This document shows positions 5,572 through 16,423 of a DNA stretch of 43,030 nt, in pieces (within the stretch, counting starts at the first letter, position 1; each line of letters begins with the position of its first letter). The stretch spans positions 1-43,030 of the forward strand of contig QCNJ01000014.1 in assembly GCA_003213235.1 (NCBI GenBank), in the 5' to 3' direction. This DNA is from Prochlorococcus sp. AG-424-P18 (GTDB lineage: Bacteria > Cyanobacteriota > Cyanobacteriia > PCC-6307 > Cyanobiaceae). The position numbers and the translations under genes were made by a program. Under the pieces are notes generated by a model that did not search any database, was not told where the DNA came from, and saw only the letters and a program-made list of their open reading frames with translations.

Positions 5572-6030
5572 ATGACTGAAGAAAATTTTTGGCTAATGAA
5601 GAGTGAGCCTGATGCTTACAGCATAGATACTTTAAAAAATGACGGTGTAACTTTATGGGATGGAATAAGAAATTATCAGGCTCGAAATTTTATGAGAAAA
5701 ATGAATAAAGGAGATAAAGTTTTTTTCTATCATTCGAATTGTAAACCCCCAGGTATTGTGGGACTAATGGAGGTAATAGATCTAAATATTGTTGACCCTA
5801 CTCAATTTGATCAAGATTCAAAATATTTTGATCCAAAATCGAAACCTGATAATCCTAGATGGGATTGCGTAAAATTAAAATACATTTCTAAATCAAATAA
5901 GATTTTAAGTTTACCTGAATTAAAGATTTTATTTAATGAGGAAGAGTTATTAGTCGTCAAAAAAGGAAATAGGTTATCTATATTACCTGTTAGAAATGAC
6001 ACTGCAAAAATACTACTGGAAAAAATATAA
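5572..6030 (+). CDS. EVE-domain protein (thymocyte nuclear protein 1-like)
   Basis: A single EVE domain, a PUA-superfamily fold whose members bind modified bases in DNA or RNA. At 152 aa it is the usual bacterial length. Landmarks are FWLMKSEPDAYSID at the N-terminus, LWDGIRNYQARNFMR (about residues 28-42), GDKVFFYHSN, and the D-x-x-x-F-D-x-x-S-K-Y-F-D-P-K segment around residues 72-87 followed by PRWDCVKLKY. The start is fixed by the family motif beginning within a few residues of the ATG. It converges on the DUF2811 gene. A decayed copy of its first 11 codons lies 3.8 kb upstream. The precise ligand is unknown. Confidence 0.9.
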   Translation: MTEENFWLMKSEPDAYSIDTLKNDGVTLWDGIRNYQARNFMRKMNKGDKVFFYHSNCKPPGIVGLMEVIDLNIVDPTQFDQDSKYFDPKSKPDNPRWDCVKLKYISKSNKILSLPELKILFNEEELLVVKKGNRLSILPVRNDTAKILLEKI

Positions 6031-6036
6031 AAATTT

Positions 6037-6288
6037 TTAGTCCTTAAAATTCATTGAGAACATATTGCCAATATAGAGTCTTGTTAAATCCCTATTTTGA
6101 AATCCTTTTTGAATCAAAAATCCTGCAATAGCTGCCTGAAGTATCCTGTATTGATCCCAGTTAGGATGATCCTCAACAAATTTTTTCATAGCCTTCTGAA
6201 GATTTTCCTGAAGTTCACATTTAAAACTTATTACTTCATCATTATGATTTAGAACCTGTGAATTTTCGTCGTAATTTAACTCTTGCAT
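6037..6288 (-). CDS. DUF2811 family protein, 83 aa
   Basis: Small soluble protein with the cyanobacterial DUF2811 pattern: VISFKCELQENLQKAMKKFV followed by EDHPNWDQYRILQAAIAGFL and a tail with TRLYIGNMF. The helix-rich core with HPNWDQ is the recognisable part (about residues 19-58). Function unknown. It resembles ribbon-helix-helix-like or small regulatory proteins in size, but no DNA-binding motif is evident. Its upstream region (6289-6602) contains three DnaA-box-like sequences. It ends six bases from the convergent EVE gene. Confidence 0.75.
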   Translation of the reverse strand: MQELNYDENSQVLNHNDEVISFKCELQENLQKAMKKFVEDHPNWDQYRILQAAIAGFLIQKGFQNRDLTRLYIGNMFSMNFKD

Positions 6289-6602
6289 ATTGAGAATACT
6301 TGTTGAAATTTTGATCTACAATAAGTTAGTTTTCTCCAAAATCTCTAAACCGTCAACAAGCATTATTAAGAAACAGTCTCAGGTCTTAGAATAATGAGAA
6401 TCCAGTCATAAAGTAGGTGGTCACGGAAATTAATTTTATAGAATTAAATCTCACTGATAATATAAAGATTTATATAAAATTAAAAGTTTTCCACATACTT
6501 TAGATAAATAGATATTTTTTGATAAAATGTTGTGGAAAAGTTGTGAAAAAAATTTTTTTTGAAGGGGAAATATTTTCTAAAATTTCCAATTTTATTTATC
6601 TT
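6289..6602. other. Intergenic stretch with DnaA-box cluster
   Basis: No ORF seen. It forms the upstream region of the DUF2811 gene and the downstream region of the DUF1818 gene. Its right part (6470-6600) is extremely AT-rich and carries TTTTCCACA-type boxes at 6487-6495, 6531-6539 and, with one mismatch, 6542-6550. Confidence 0.7.
6487..6550. promoter_or_regulatory. DnaA-box-like cluster (TTTTCCACA)
   Basis: TTTTCCACA lies on the plus strand at 6487-6495 and exactly in reverse at 6531-6539 (TGTGGAAAA). A one-mismatch copy (TGTGAAAAA) is at 6542-6550. TTTTCCACA is the DnaA box form known from Synechococcus. There is no dnaN or dnaA neighbour, so this is not the expected oriC context; a regulatory or DnaA-titration role is more likely. 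Confidence 0.45.
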
Positions 6603-6974
6603 TTAATCCATTGATTCCCACATCTTTTTTATTTCATAAAATAAATTTTGCGCAATTGGTATCGGCCAATACATTTCGAAAGATCTAGTTTGATCTTGAC
6701 TTTCAAAAACAAACCTTAAACTCCATTCATTTTTTTTTCCCTCTAATTGAATATACCAAGGTAGTTGTTCTAATTCTAAAGTAATAGATTCTTCATCCAT
6801 TAGTTCATCCTTTATAACTAATAGCTGTTCATTAATTCTTAGAAGTAGAAGATAAAGTGAATGGAATTCACTTTTTTGTAGCTCGATTGACCAATTATCA
6901 ACACCAATCAAAAAGCAAAATTTACCTTTTTTAAAATCTTTAAGTAATCTCCATTTTTTTTGGTGTTTTACCAA
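6603..6974 (-). CDS. DUF1818 family protein, 123 aa
   Basis: Matches the cyanobacterial DUF1818 pattern: GVDNWSIELQKSEFHSLYLL (about residues 24-43), an acidic mid-section (DELMDEESITLELEQLPW) and the closing SFEMYWPIPIAQNLFYEIK. The function of the family is unknown; it is cyanobacterial/plastid-lineage restricted as far as I know. The start is TTG, two bases after the rpoZ stop codon, and no internal Met gives a sensible alternative, so translation is probably coupled to rpoZ. The pairing with rpoZ may mean a link to RNA polymerase, but that is inference only. Confidence 0.8.
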   Translation of the reverse strand: MVKHQKKWRLLKDFKKGKFCFLIGVDNWSIELQKSEFHSLYLLLLRINEQLLVIKDELMDEESITLELEQLPWYIQLEGKKNEWSLRFVFESQDQTRSFEMYWPIPIAQNLFYEIKKMWESMD

Positions 6975-6976
6975 AA

Positions 6977-7213
6977 TTAGCCTGGAAGTAAATCTGGTTG
7001 ATCTTGTTCATCGCTTAGCTCAATAATTGACCTTTGAACAGGCTTAATAGTTGACTCCTCCAACAAGCCATCAAAATCATCAAAACGTCTTTGTTTTGCT
7101 CTGAAAGCAATTTTCACTGTAGTTAAATATCTATTAGTTGATTTTCTTATTAAACTCTCACCTCTTTTAGCAAGATCATTAGAATCGATCCCTGGATTAT
7201 TTGATATGTTCAT
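6977..7213 (-). CDS. rpoZ: RNA polymerase omega subunit
   Basis: Smallest RNA polymerase subunit, which clamps and stabilises the beta' subunit during assembly. The 78-aa sequence shows the cyanobacterial omega pattern: [20 protein letters not shown] and [17 protein letters not shown], then [14 protein letters not shown]. The length is typical of cyanobacterial omega. ATG at 7213 is preferred over the TTG one codon upstream. The DUF1818 gene follows after two bases. The divergent Hsp70-like gene starts about 97 bases away, so the shared gap must carry two promoters. Confidence 0.9.
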   Translation of the reverse strand: MNISNNPGIDSNDLAKRGESLIRKSTNRYLTTVKIAFRAKQRRFDDFDGLLEESTIKPVQRSIIELSDEQDQPDLLPG

Positions 7214-7310
7214 CAAAAAATTCTTATTATTTATTATATCTTACAATTTATTGGAGCAATTCAAAATATTAATTACAAAAATAAGTTAATTGATTAATAA
7301 AAAATTTCAT

Positions 7311-8879
7311 ATGGAAAACTTTTTATCTGGAACGCTCGCTATTGATTTAGGAAATACTAATACTGTAATAGCTTTTCAAGATCAAAAAGACAAAAATTAT
7401 GAATTAGTTGAGATTGCAAATATTACATCATCTCCTGGAGTTATCCCTACAGTAGTTTGGTTCGAGGAACCCTCGAAGATTATGAAAATTGGTAAAAGTG
7501 CTCTTATGATGAGAGATGAACATAATTCGGATTTATTTTTTCATTCCAACTTTAAAAGATTTATTGGAAATCCTATTGAAAAATTTAACCAAAATAATAT
7601 TTTAAATCCTTATGAATGTGGTGAAAAATTTTTTAAATTTTTGTGGGAAAGTATTCCTCAAAAATATAAAGTAAAGAGACTTGTCCTAACTGCTCCAATT
7701 GATACATATAAGGGTTATAGAGAATGGTTAGTTAACCTTTGTGGAAGATTCTCTGTAGATGAAATAGCGCTAGTTGATGAGCCCACCGCAGCAAGTTTAG
7801 GGATTAATGTACCATTTGGCTCCAAAATTATGACAATAGATATTGGAGGTAGCACAATTGACATGAATATAGTCAAGATAGACGGTGGAGAAGGCAAGTC
7901 TGCCCCAATAGCCGAACTACTCAAATTTAAAGGGAATAATGTTAGCTCAATTTCAAAACAAAAAATAAGGTGTGCTGAAATCATCAGCAAAATAGGCTCA
8001 AAAATTGGTGGTAAAGATATTGATCAATGGATAGTTAATTATTTTATTCCAGATAATAAATATGCAACAAATCTTTTAAGAGCAGAAGAAATAAAAATTA
8101 AACTTAGCTCATCTGCTATAAAAAACGAAAATAAATATCCCACAAAACTATTAATCGAAGGATTGCAAGAAAAAGAATTTTATCTAAGCAAAGAAATTTT
8201 TGAGAAAATACTTATTGAAAATAATCTCCTTAATCACCTTAACTCCTTGCTTAAAGAATTATTAAATGAAGCAAGAGGAAAATTTTGCACATCAGATGAT
8301 TTAAATTCAATTATTTTAGTTGGTGGTAGCACTCAAATACCATTGATAAAAGAATGGATAACAAAAAAGCTTTCAAAAGTTGAAGTAAAATCACCTCCTC
8401 CTATTGAGTCAATAGCTTTGGGAGCATTAGAAATGACCCCAGGAGTAAGGATTAAAGATGTTTTAAATAAAGGATTATCGATGAGATTATTTAATAGAAG
8501 AGAAAAAAAACACTTTTGGCATCCTATTTTTTTCAAAGGACAAACCTGGCCAACTGAAAACCCTTTAAAAATAGTACTTCAAGCCAGTAAAAATAATCAG
8601 AAAATATTTGAAATAATAATTGGAGAAACAAAAAAAGACAGAGATTATGATGTCATATTTGAAAATGGATTACCAAAATTATCAGATGTTCAACGTGAAG
8701 AGGAAATTATTAAATGGGACAAAAAGCCACTGAAAATCATAATGAAAAATAAATCTAATCTTGGAGAAGATAACTTAATCCTTTTGTTCAAAATCAACCC
8801 TGGAGCTGATCTATTGGTTGAATGTTTTGATATTGAAGACGAACCTCTTGGAGAATTTAATTTAGGAAATATCTATTGA
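7311..8879 (+). CDS. Divergent Hsp70/DnaK-like chaperone
   Basis: Actin-fold ATPase of the Hsp70 superfamily, 522 aa, shorter than DnaK (about 630-640). ATPase motifs are clear: phosphate-1 AIDLGNTNTVIA (about residues 10-21; Asn replaces the Thr of DLGTTNS), LVDEPTAASLG (154-164), phosphate-2 TIDIGGSTIDM (175-185) and adenosine motif LVGGSTQIP (336-344). After about residue 380 the usual substrate-binding domain is not obvious; a shorter, beta-rich, charged region replaces it and there is no C-terminal EEVD-like or lid region. It probably has a specialised client or regulatory role rather than general folding. The ATG at 7311 is preferred over TTG at 7290 because the motif follows directly. 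It ends one base from the convergent pyrR. Confidence 0.85.
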   Translation: MENFLSGTLAIDLGNTNTVIAFQDQKDKNYELVEIANITSSPGVIPTVVWFEEPSKIMKIGKSALMMRDEHNSDLFFHSNFKRFIGNPIEKFNQNNILNPYECGEKFFKFLWESIPQKYKVKRLVLTAPIDTYKGYREWLVNLCGRFSVDEIALVDEPTAASLGINVPFGSKIMTIDIGGSTIDMNIVKIDGGEGKSAPIAELLKFKGNNVSSISKQKIRCAEIISKIGSKIGGKDIDQWIVNYFIPDNKYATNLLRAEEIKIKLSSSAIKNENKYPTKLLIEGLQEKEFYLSKEIFEKILIENNLLNHLNSLLKELLNEARGKFCTSDDLNSIILVGGSTQIPLIKEWITKKLSKVEVKSPPPIESIALGALEMTPGVRIKDVLNKGLSMRLFNRREKKHFWHPIFFKGQTWPTENPLKIVLQASKNNQKIFEIIIGETKKDRDYDVIFENGLPKLSDVQREEEIIKWDKKPLKIIMKNKSNLGEDNLILLFKINPGADLLVECFDIEDEPLGEFNLGNIY

Positions 8880-8880
8880 A

Positions 8881-9423
8881 CTAGAACAATTCAAGAAAAA
8901 CTCCTTCTTCATTATCAATATTATTTAAACGTAAACTAATACTTTCATTTTTGCTGGTTGAGACTTTTTTACCACAAAAATCAGGGTGAATAGGTAATTC
9001 TCTATGACCTCTATCTACCATTACTAACAACATTACTCTTTGAGGTCTGCCCCATGAATATAGAGCATCTATTGCAGCTCTAATTGTTCTGCCTGTATAA
9101 ATTACATCGTCTATTAAAAGAATTTCTTTTTTCTCAATTGGAGTTGGAATATCAGTCGCTTTTATTAAACGAGTTCCAACTCTATTTTGATCATCTCTGT
9201 AGAAAGTTGGATCAATTATGCCTTTTCTAATTTTTACACCTGTTTTGAAGAATAGTTCTTTCTCTAAAACTTCTGCAAGATCAATTCCTCTAGTAGGAAT
9301 ACCAACCAAAATTAGGTTCTCAAAGTTTTTTACTTTTTCAACAATTTCAGAAGTTAAACGAGAAAGGGTTTTTCTAAGCTCAACTTCATTAAGTATTACA
9401 ACCCTTTTTGTTTTATTGGACAT
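8881..9423 (-). CDS. pyrR: PyrR: pyrimidine operon regulator / uracil phosphoribosyltransferase
   Basis: Phosphoribosyltransferase-fold protein that makes UMP from uracil and PRPP and, in Firmicutes, attenuates pyr operons by RNA binding. The PRPP loop ILLIDDVIYTGRTIRAA (about residues 101-117) and the GIPTRGIDLA segment (41-50) are characteristic, as is FYRDDQ (75-79). The 180-aa length fits PyrR. No pyr genes are adjacent, so in this organism it may serve mainly for uracil salvage. ATG start. It converges on the Hsp70-like gene and diverges from gpmI across about 136 bases. Confidence 0.93.
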   Translation of the reverse strand: MSNKTKRVVILNEVELRKTLSRLTSEIVEKVKNFENLILVGIPTRGIDLAEVLEKELFFKTGVKIRKGIIDPTFYRDDQNRVGTRLIKATDIPTPIEKKEILLIDDVIYTGRTIRAAIDALYSWGRPQRVMLLVMVDRGHRELPIHPDFCGKKVSTSKNESISLRLNNIDNEEGVFLELF

Positions 9424-9559
9424 AATTTATAAATAAAAAAATTTCTTCAATATTTTCATAAATTAGCAAAAGCTAACTATGTTAAATATAAATTGTTAAA
9501 GTACAGCTTTTAAAGCTAAATTTAAGATTGGATCACTTACAAATAAATTTGATCTAAAT

Positions 9560-11182
9560 ATGTCAAAGATTAGCAGCAAAAATATTAATAGATTAAATGT
9601 TCCTCAGAGCCCTGTAGTTCTTGCCATATTAGATGGATGGGGATATCGAGAAGATATATCCGATAATGCTATAAAAAATGCCCATACACCAATCATGGAT
9701 TCATTGTGGAATGCATATCCTCACACTCTAGTAAGCGCTAGTGGATCTGATGTAGGACTCCCAGAAGGTCAAATGGGTAATTCTGAGGTGGGTCACCTTA
9801 CAATTGGTTCGGGAAGAATAATCCAACAAGAACTTGTAAGAATTTCCAATGTTGTAAAAAATAATCAGTTAGGTTTAATTAACGAGTTAAAGGATTTAGC
9901 TGATTCTTTAAAGAAAAACAACTCTACTCTTCACATCACAGGTTTATGTTCTGACGGAGGAGTTCATAGTCATATTGATCATTTATTAGGTTTAATAAAA
10001 TGGGCATCTGATAATGACATAAAAAAAGTTGCGATTCATGTAATTACCGATGGAAGAGACACTCCTGCAAAAAGTGCATCTAAATATTTAAACCAAATAG
10101 AAACATGTATAAAAAAATTTAATACCGGGGAGATTGCATCCATATGCGGAAGATACTGGATAATGGACAGAAATCTTTTATGGGATAGAACTGAAAAGGC
10201 ATATGAAAATTTGACCAATCCAGGTATTAAAGCAACAAATATTTCTCCTCAGGATTATATAAAAAGCAGTTATGACAAAAACATAACCGATGAATTTTTA
10301 GAGCCCATAAGAATTTCTGAAAACTATCTTAAAGATGGTGATAGTTTGATTTGTTTTAATTTTCGTCCTGATAGAGCAAGGCAAATTATGAAATCCCTTT
10401 CAAACAAAGAATTCTCAGACTTTGATAGAAAATTTTTTCCAAATCTAGATTTAGTTTCTTTCACTCAATACGATATAACTTTCCCCGTTAAAGTTGCATT
10501 TCCTCCTGAATCTCTCAATAATTTTATCGGCCAAGTAGTTTCAGAAAATGGACTCAAGCAATACAGAACAGCTGAAACAGAAAAATATCCTCACGTAACA
10601 TATTTTTTCAATGGAGGAGTAGAAATACCCTTGCCTGGTGAAAAGAGGCATTTAATTCCATCTCCAAGAGTCGCAACTTACGATATAAAACCCGAAATGT
10701 CTGCGGAAGAATTAACTATTAGTTGCTCAAAAGCGATTAAAAGCGGAAACTATGCTTTTGTTGTAATCAATTTTGCTAATCCTGATATGGTTGGTCATAC
10801 AGGCAACATGGATGCAACAATTAAAGCTATAGAAACAGTAGATAAGTGTATAGGCCAGATAGTTAATTCTACTGGCGAAATGGGTGGGAGTATTCTCATT
10901 ACAGCGGACCATGGTAACGCTGAGGTAATGAAAGGTCCTGAAGGAGAACCATGGACAGCACACACTATAAATAAAGTTCCATTAATTTTTATTGAGGGTG
11001 AAAAAAGAAAAATCCCAAATATGGGGAATGAAATTTATTTAAGAGATAATGCTGGCCTGGCTGATATTGCTCCTACTTTATTGCAATTATTAAATCTCCC
11101 AGTTCCAAAAGAAATGACAGGAAAATCTCTTATAAAAGAAATCGAGTTAAAAGGTTATAATAAGGTCGTACAACACGTTTAA
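9560..11182 (+). CDS. gpmI: Cofactor-independent phosphoglycerate mutase
   Basis: Interconverts 3- and 2-phosphoglycerate, linking carbon fixation and glycolysis/gluconeogenesis. It belongs to the alkaline phosphatase superfamily, di-manganese type, 540 aa (slightly longer than the usual 510-515). The first metal ligand lies in LAILDGWG (Asp25). The phosphoserine nucleophile is in [13 protein letters not shown] (Ser75). [10 protein letters not shown] and FRPDRARQI contribute substrate-binding Arg/Asp, and the second metal cluster is [11 protein letters not shown] and ITADHGNAE. secG follows 23 bases downstream and is probably co-transcribed. Confidence 0.97.
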   Translation: MSKISSKNINRLNVPQSPVVLAILDGWGYREDISDNAIKNAHTPIMDSLWNAYPHTLVSASGSDVGLPEGQMGNSEVGHLTIGSGRIIQQELVRISNVVKNNQLGLINELKDLADSLKKNNSTLHITGLCSDGGVHSHIDHLLGLIKWASDNDIKKVAIHVITDGRDTPAKSASKYLNQIETCIKKFNTGEIASICGRYWIMDRNLLWDRTEKAYENLTNPGIKATNISPQDYIKSSYDKNITDEFLEPIRISENYLKDGDSLICFNFRPDRARQIMKSLSNKEFSDFDRKFFPNLDLVSFTQYDITFPVKVAFPPESLNNFIGQVVSENGLKQYRTAETEKYPHVTYFFNGGVEIPLPGEKRHLIPSPRVATYDIKPEMSAEELTISCSKAIKSGNYAFVVINFANPDMVGHTGNMDATIKAIETVDKCIGQIVNSTGEMGGSILITADHGNAEVMKGPEGEPWTAHTINKVPLIFIEGEKRKIPNMGNEIYLRDNAGLADIAPTLLQLLNLPVPKEMTGKSLIKEIELKGYNKVVQHV

Positions 11183-11205
11183 ATTCATACAATTCTTTTC
11201 AAGCA

Positions 11206-11433
11206 ATGATTCAAATTTTAAGTTGGATTTGGGTGTTTTCTGGAATTATTTTAATACTTTTAGTTTTGCTTCACAGTCCTAAAGGAGATGGAATGGGTGG
11301 AATAGCCGCCAGTGGAAGCTCTATGTTTAACAGCGCAAGTAGTGCAGAAGCCTCTCTAAACAAAATAACCTGGACTTTTTTAGTGATATTTTTGTCCCTT
11401 GCAATTATTCTGAGCGCTGGTTGGATCTCATAA
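11206..11433 (+). CDS. secG: Preprotein translocase subunit SecG
   Basis: Small two-span subunit of the SecYEG translocon. The 75-aa protein has membrane helices at about residues 5-22 and 52-72, joined by the family's glycine/serine-rich cytoplasmic loop (SPKGDGMGGIAASGSSMFNS). Lies 23 bases downstream of gpmI, in the gpmI-secG arrangement seen in cyanobacteria. It ends before a bidirectional terminator shared with groEL. Confidence 0.93.
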   Translation: MIQILSWIWVFSGIILILLVLLHSPKGDGMGGIAASGSSMFNSASSAEASLNKITWTFLVIFLSLAIILSAGWIS

Positions 11434-11442
11434 AAGTTGAAT

Positions 11443-11478
11443 AAAAAAGGGATCATTTTGAATGATCCCTTTAAAAAA
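11443..11478. terminator. Bidirectional intrinsic terminator, secG/groEL
   Basis: Perfect 12-bp stem AAAGGGATCATT / AATGATCCCTTT around a TTG loop, with A runs on the left and right that act as U tracts in either direction. It sits between convergent secG and groEL. Confidence 0.85.
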
Positions 11479-11501
11479 TTAATTAAGAAACTATTCTTTA
11501 A

Positions 11502-13163
<1,662 letters not shown>

Positions 13164-13187
13164 TTAATAATTTTTGAAACAAATATT

Positions 13188-13499
13188 TTAGCTTACAACA
13201 GCCAAAATATCTTTTTCTGAGAGCAAGACATATTCATCTCCTCCCAATTTAATATCTGTGCCAGCATACTTGCTGTACAAGACTTTATCGCCAATACTCA
13301 CTTCTGGAGTTTGTCGAGAACCATCGTCATTAAGTTTGCCAGGACCCACCTGAGCAACTTCTCCAACCTGTGGTTTTTCTTTAGCTGAATCAGGCAAAAG
13401 AATGCCCCCAGCAGTTTTTTCCTCAGATGCGGAAACTTTAATAAATATTCTATCTCCCAGTGGTTTTACTGTAGAGACTGTAAGTGAAACAGCTGCCAT
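13188..13499 (-). CDS. groS: Co-chaperonin GroES (HSP10)
   Basis: Heptameric lid of the GroEL chamber, 103 aa. The N-terminal [21 protein letters not shown] covers the first beta strand and mobile-loop onset ([16 protein letters not shown] follows), and [14 protein letters not shown] is the closing strand. First gene of the groESL operon. No CIRCE element (TTAGCACTC-N9-GAGTGCTAA) is present upstream; instead a perfect GACGTT-T-AACGTC palindrome lies 25-37 bases before the ATG. Confidence 0.97.
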
Positions 13500-13523
13500 A
13501 GATTAATGGAGGATCATGATTGA

Positions 13524-13536
13524 GACGTTTAACGTC
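13524..13536 (-). promoter_or_regulatory. 13-bp palindrome in groES leader
   Basis: GACGTT-T-AACGTC, a perfect inverted repeat with one central base, lies 24 bases upstream of the groES ATG. It could be an operator for heat-shock control or a small mRNA hairpin. No known consensus is matched. Confidence 0.35.
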
Positions 13537-13671
13537 ATAAAAATAGAAAGAGGGATTCTCCTTCCGTATCATCAACAACATAATCTGCAAAGCGGCAATT
13601 AAACCATACTTAATTTGTGCGGGTGGCCGAACCCATTTAACGAATCTACCCATGAGGTGGTAGTATTTTCG

Positions 13672-13700
13672 GATTATGAGCTGTTAAAAATCAGCTAATC
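13672..13700 (+). promoter_or_regulatory. Inverted repeat in atpD leader
   Basis: AGCTG (13679-13683) and CAGCT (13692-13696) flank an 8-base loop. GATT/AATC extends the stem beyond a bulge. It lies 19 bases before the atpD ATG and may form a leader hairpin. Confidence 0.35.
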
Positions 13701-13715
13701 ATCACCAATTAATAA

Positions 13716-15179
<1,464 letters not shown>

Positions 15180-15221
15180 ATATCTGAATACAAATATTTA
15201 ACCTTCAATAATTTTAAATTA

Positions 15222-15626
15222 ATGGCAATTTCTCTCAAAGTTTTAGCTCCTAATAAAAATGTTTATCAAGGCGATGCAGAAGAAGTAATACTTCCTAGTA
15301 CTACTGGTCAACTTGGAATACTTCCAGGACATATTTCTTTAGTTACGGCTATAGATATTGGCGTTTTAAGGCTAAGAATGAATTCCCAGTGGAAATCAAT
15401 AGCTTTAATGGGGGGCTTCGCTGAAATTGAATCAGATGAAGTCATTGTTTTAGTAAACAATGCGGAAATTGGTTCTGAAATTAATGTTCAAAATGCTGAA
15501 CAAGATCTTAAAGAAGCAAAATTAACAATAAGTAAATTTTCTGAAAATGAAAAAAATCCAGAAAAAATAAAAGCTCTTAAAGAAATTTCAAAGGCCGAAG
15601 CTAGAATTCAAGCAGCAAAAAACTAA
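15222..15626 (+). CDS. atpC: F1 ATP synthase subunit epsilon
   Basis: Central-stalk subunit that couples rotation and can inhibit ATP hydrolysis, 134 aa. The N-terminal beta-sandwich begins [20 protein letters not shown] and includes [21 protein letters not shown]. The C-terminal two-helix part is rich in Glu/Lys/Ala ([13 protein letters not shown] onward). Second gene of the atpDC operon. It ends three bases before the convergent PSRP-3 gene. Confidence 0.95.
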   Translation: MAISLKVLAPNKNVYQGDAEEVILPSTTGQLGILPGHISLVTAIDIGVLRLRMNSQWKSIALMGGFAEIESDEVIVLVNNAEIGSEINVQNAEQDLKEAKLTISKFSENEKNPEKIKALKEISKAEARIQAAKN

Positions 15627-15629
15627 TTT

Positions 15630-16106
15630 TTAAGCAGTTCCACAAAAAGCTACTTCAGGAAACTTGAGTTTGGCTTCTTCTAATTTTTTGGTTTTACCCT
15701 CTTCTTGCCAGTAATTAATTACTTCTGTAGCTTTATTCAATATCTCGACTCTTTCATTATCTGTAATCCAACTTTTATTCTCTAATTCACTTTTTAATTT
15801 TTCCCAAGCATCATCTCTTGGCCAAAAATAATAAGCAGTCAGAGGACTAGGTCCTCCTCCTACTATTTGATCAACTGCTAAAGCAACATTATCAGGTAAC
15901 CACAACACTTTGATAATAAACCTTCCTTCGTCAGGTTTGGGGGTGTACCCAGTGGGTACTCCATCTTCGTCGATTGTGGCAGAGGCCAGTACAGCTGAAG
16001 CGCTCATCATCCCTAAATTAGAAGAAGAATTTTTAGATTTTGGGTGATTACTGTTTTTTTCTTTATTTTCTGTTGAATTTTGATTTAACTTATCTGATGA
16101 GGTCAT
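15630..16106 (-). CDS. Plastid/cyanobacterial ribosomal protein PSRP-3 (Ycf65)
   Basis: Small-ribosomal-subunit protein specific to cyanobacteria and plastids. The conserved core begins [20 protein letters not shown] (about residue 67) and continues [37 protein letters not shown] and ATEVINYWQ, all hallmarks of Ycf65. The first 45 or so residues are low-complexity Ser/Asn/Lys and are not part of the known domain. The true start may be ATG at the MMSASAV segment (about residue 33), but the upstream frame is open from 16106. Convergent with atpC. Confidence 0.88.
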   Translation of the reverse strand: MTSSDKLNQNSTENKEKNSNHPKSKNSSSNLGMMSASAVLASATIDEDGVPTGYTPKPDEGRFIIKVLWLPDNVALAVDQIVGGGPSPLTAYYFWPRDDAWEKLKSELENKSWITDNERVEILNKATEVINYWQEEGKTKKLEEAKLKFPEVAFCGTA

Positions 16107-16210
16107 TCATTTATTAATGTTCAATAAATAATTTATCAGTTTATGGTCACATTTTGATTGATTTACTCAAAATTTTTTGATTTTAGTTATTGATAATTCC
16201 TAAAATGAAT

Positions 16211-16369
16211 TTACCTATCATGAGAGACCTGATAAAAATCATAGATTGTAGCTTCCAATGAATCCCAAAGATCTTTAGGGATATCGTTTTCTTCTGCGAA
16301 CATTCCAAGCTGACTGGCCAAACCTCTTGCTTGAGAAAGTTTCGAATTATATGAATCTGATTTATCCAT
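16211..16369 (-). CDS. Small conserved-looking protein, 52 aa
   Basis: Reads MDKSDSYNSKLSQARGLASQ, then LGMFAEENDIPKDLWDSLEA and ends FYQVSHDR. It is a compact, all-helical, acidic soluble peptide with no membrane segment or Cys. The even composition and well-placed aromatic residues look like a real folded small protein rather than a chance ORF, and I recall similar short proteins near pepP in picocyanobacteria. It lies 54 bases downstream of pepP on the same strand and may share its transcript. Function unknown. Confidence 0.65.
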   Translation of the reverse strand: MDKSDSYNSKLSQARGLASQLGMFAEENDIPKDLWDSLEATIYDFYQVSHDR

Positions 16370-16423
16370 TTTTTTACGTTAAGCTTTATAAAAAATAAAT
16401 CTATTAACTAGATAAGTCAAATT

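Noticed and set aside
6487..6550. Chromosomal replication origin
   Set aside because: DnaA boxes are few (two exact, one near) and the dnaN/dnaA neighbourhood expected for Prochlorococcus oriC is missing; kept only as a DnaA-box cluster.
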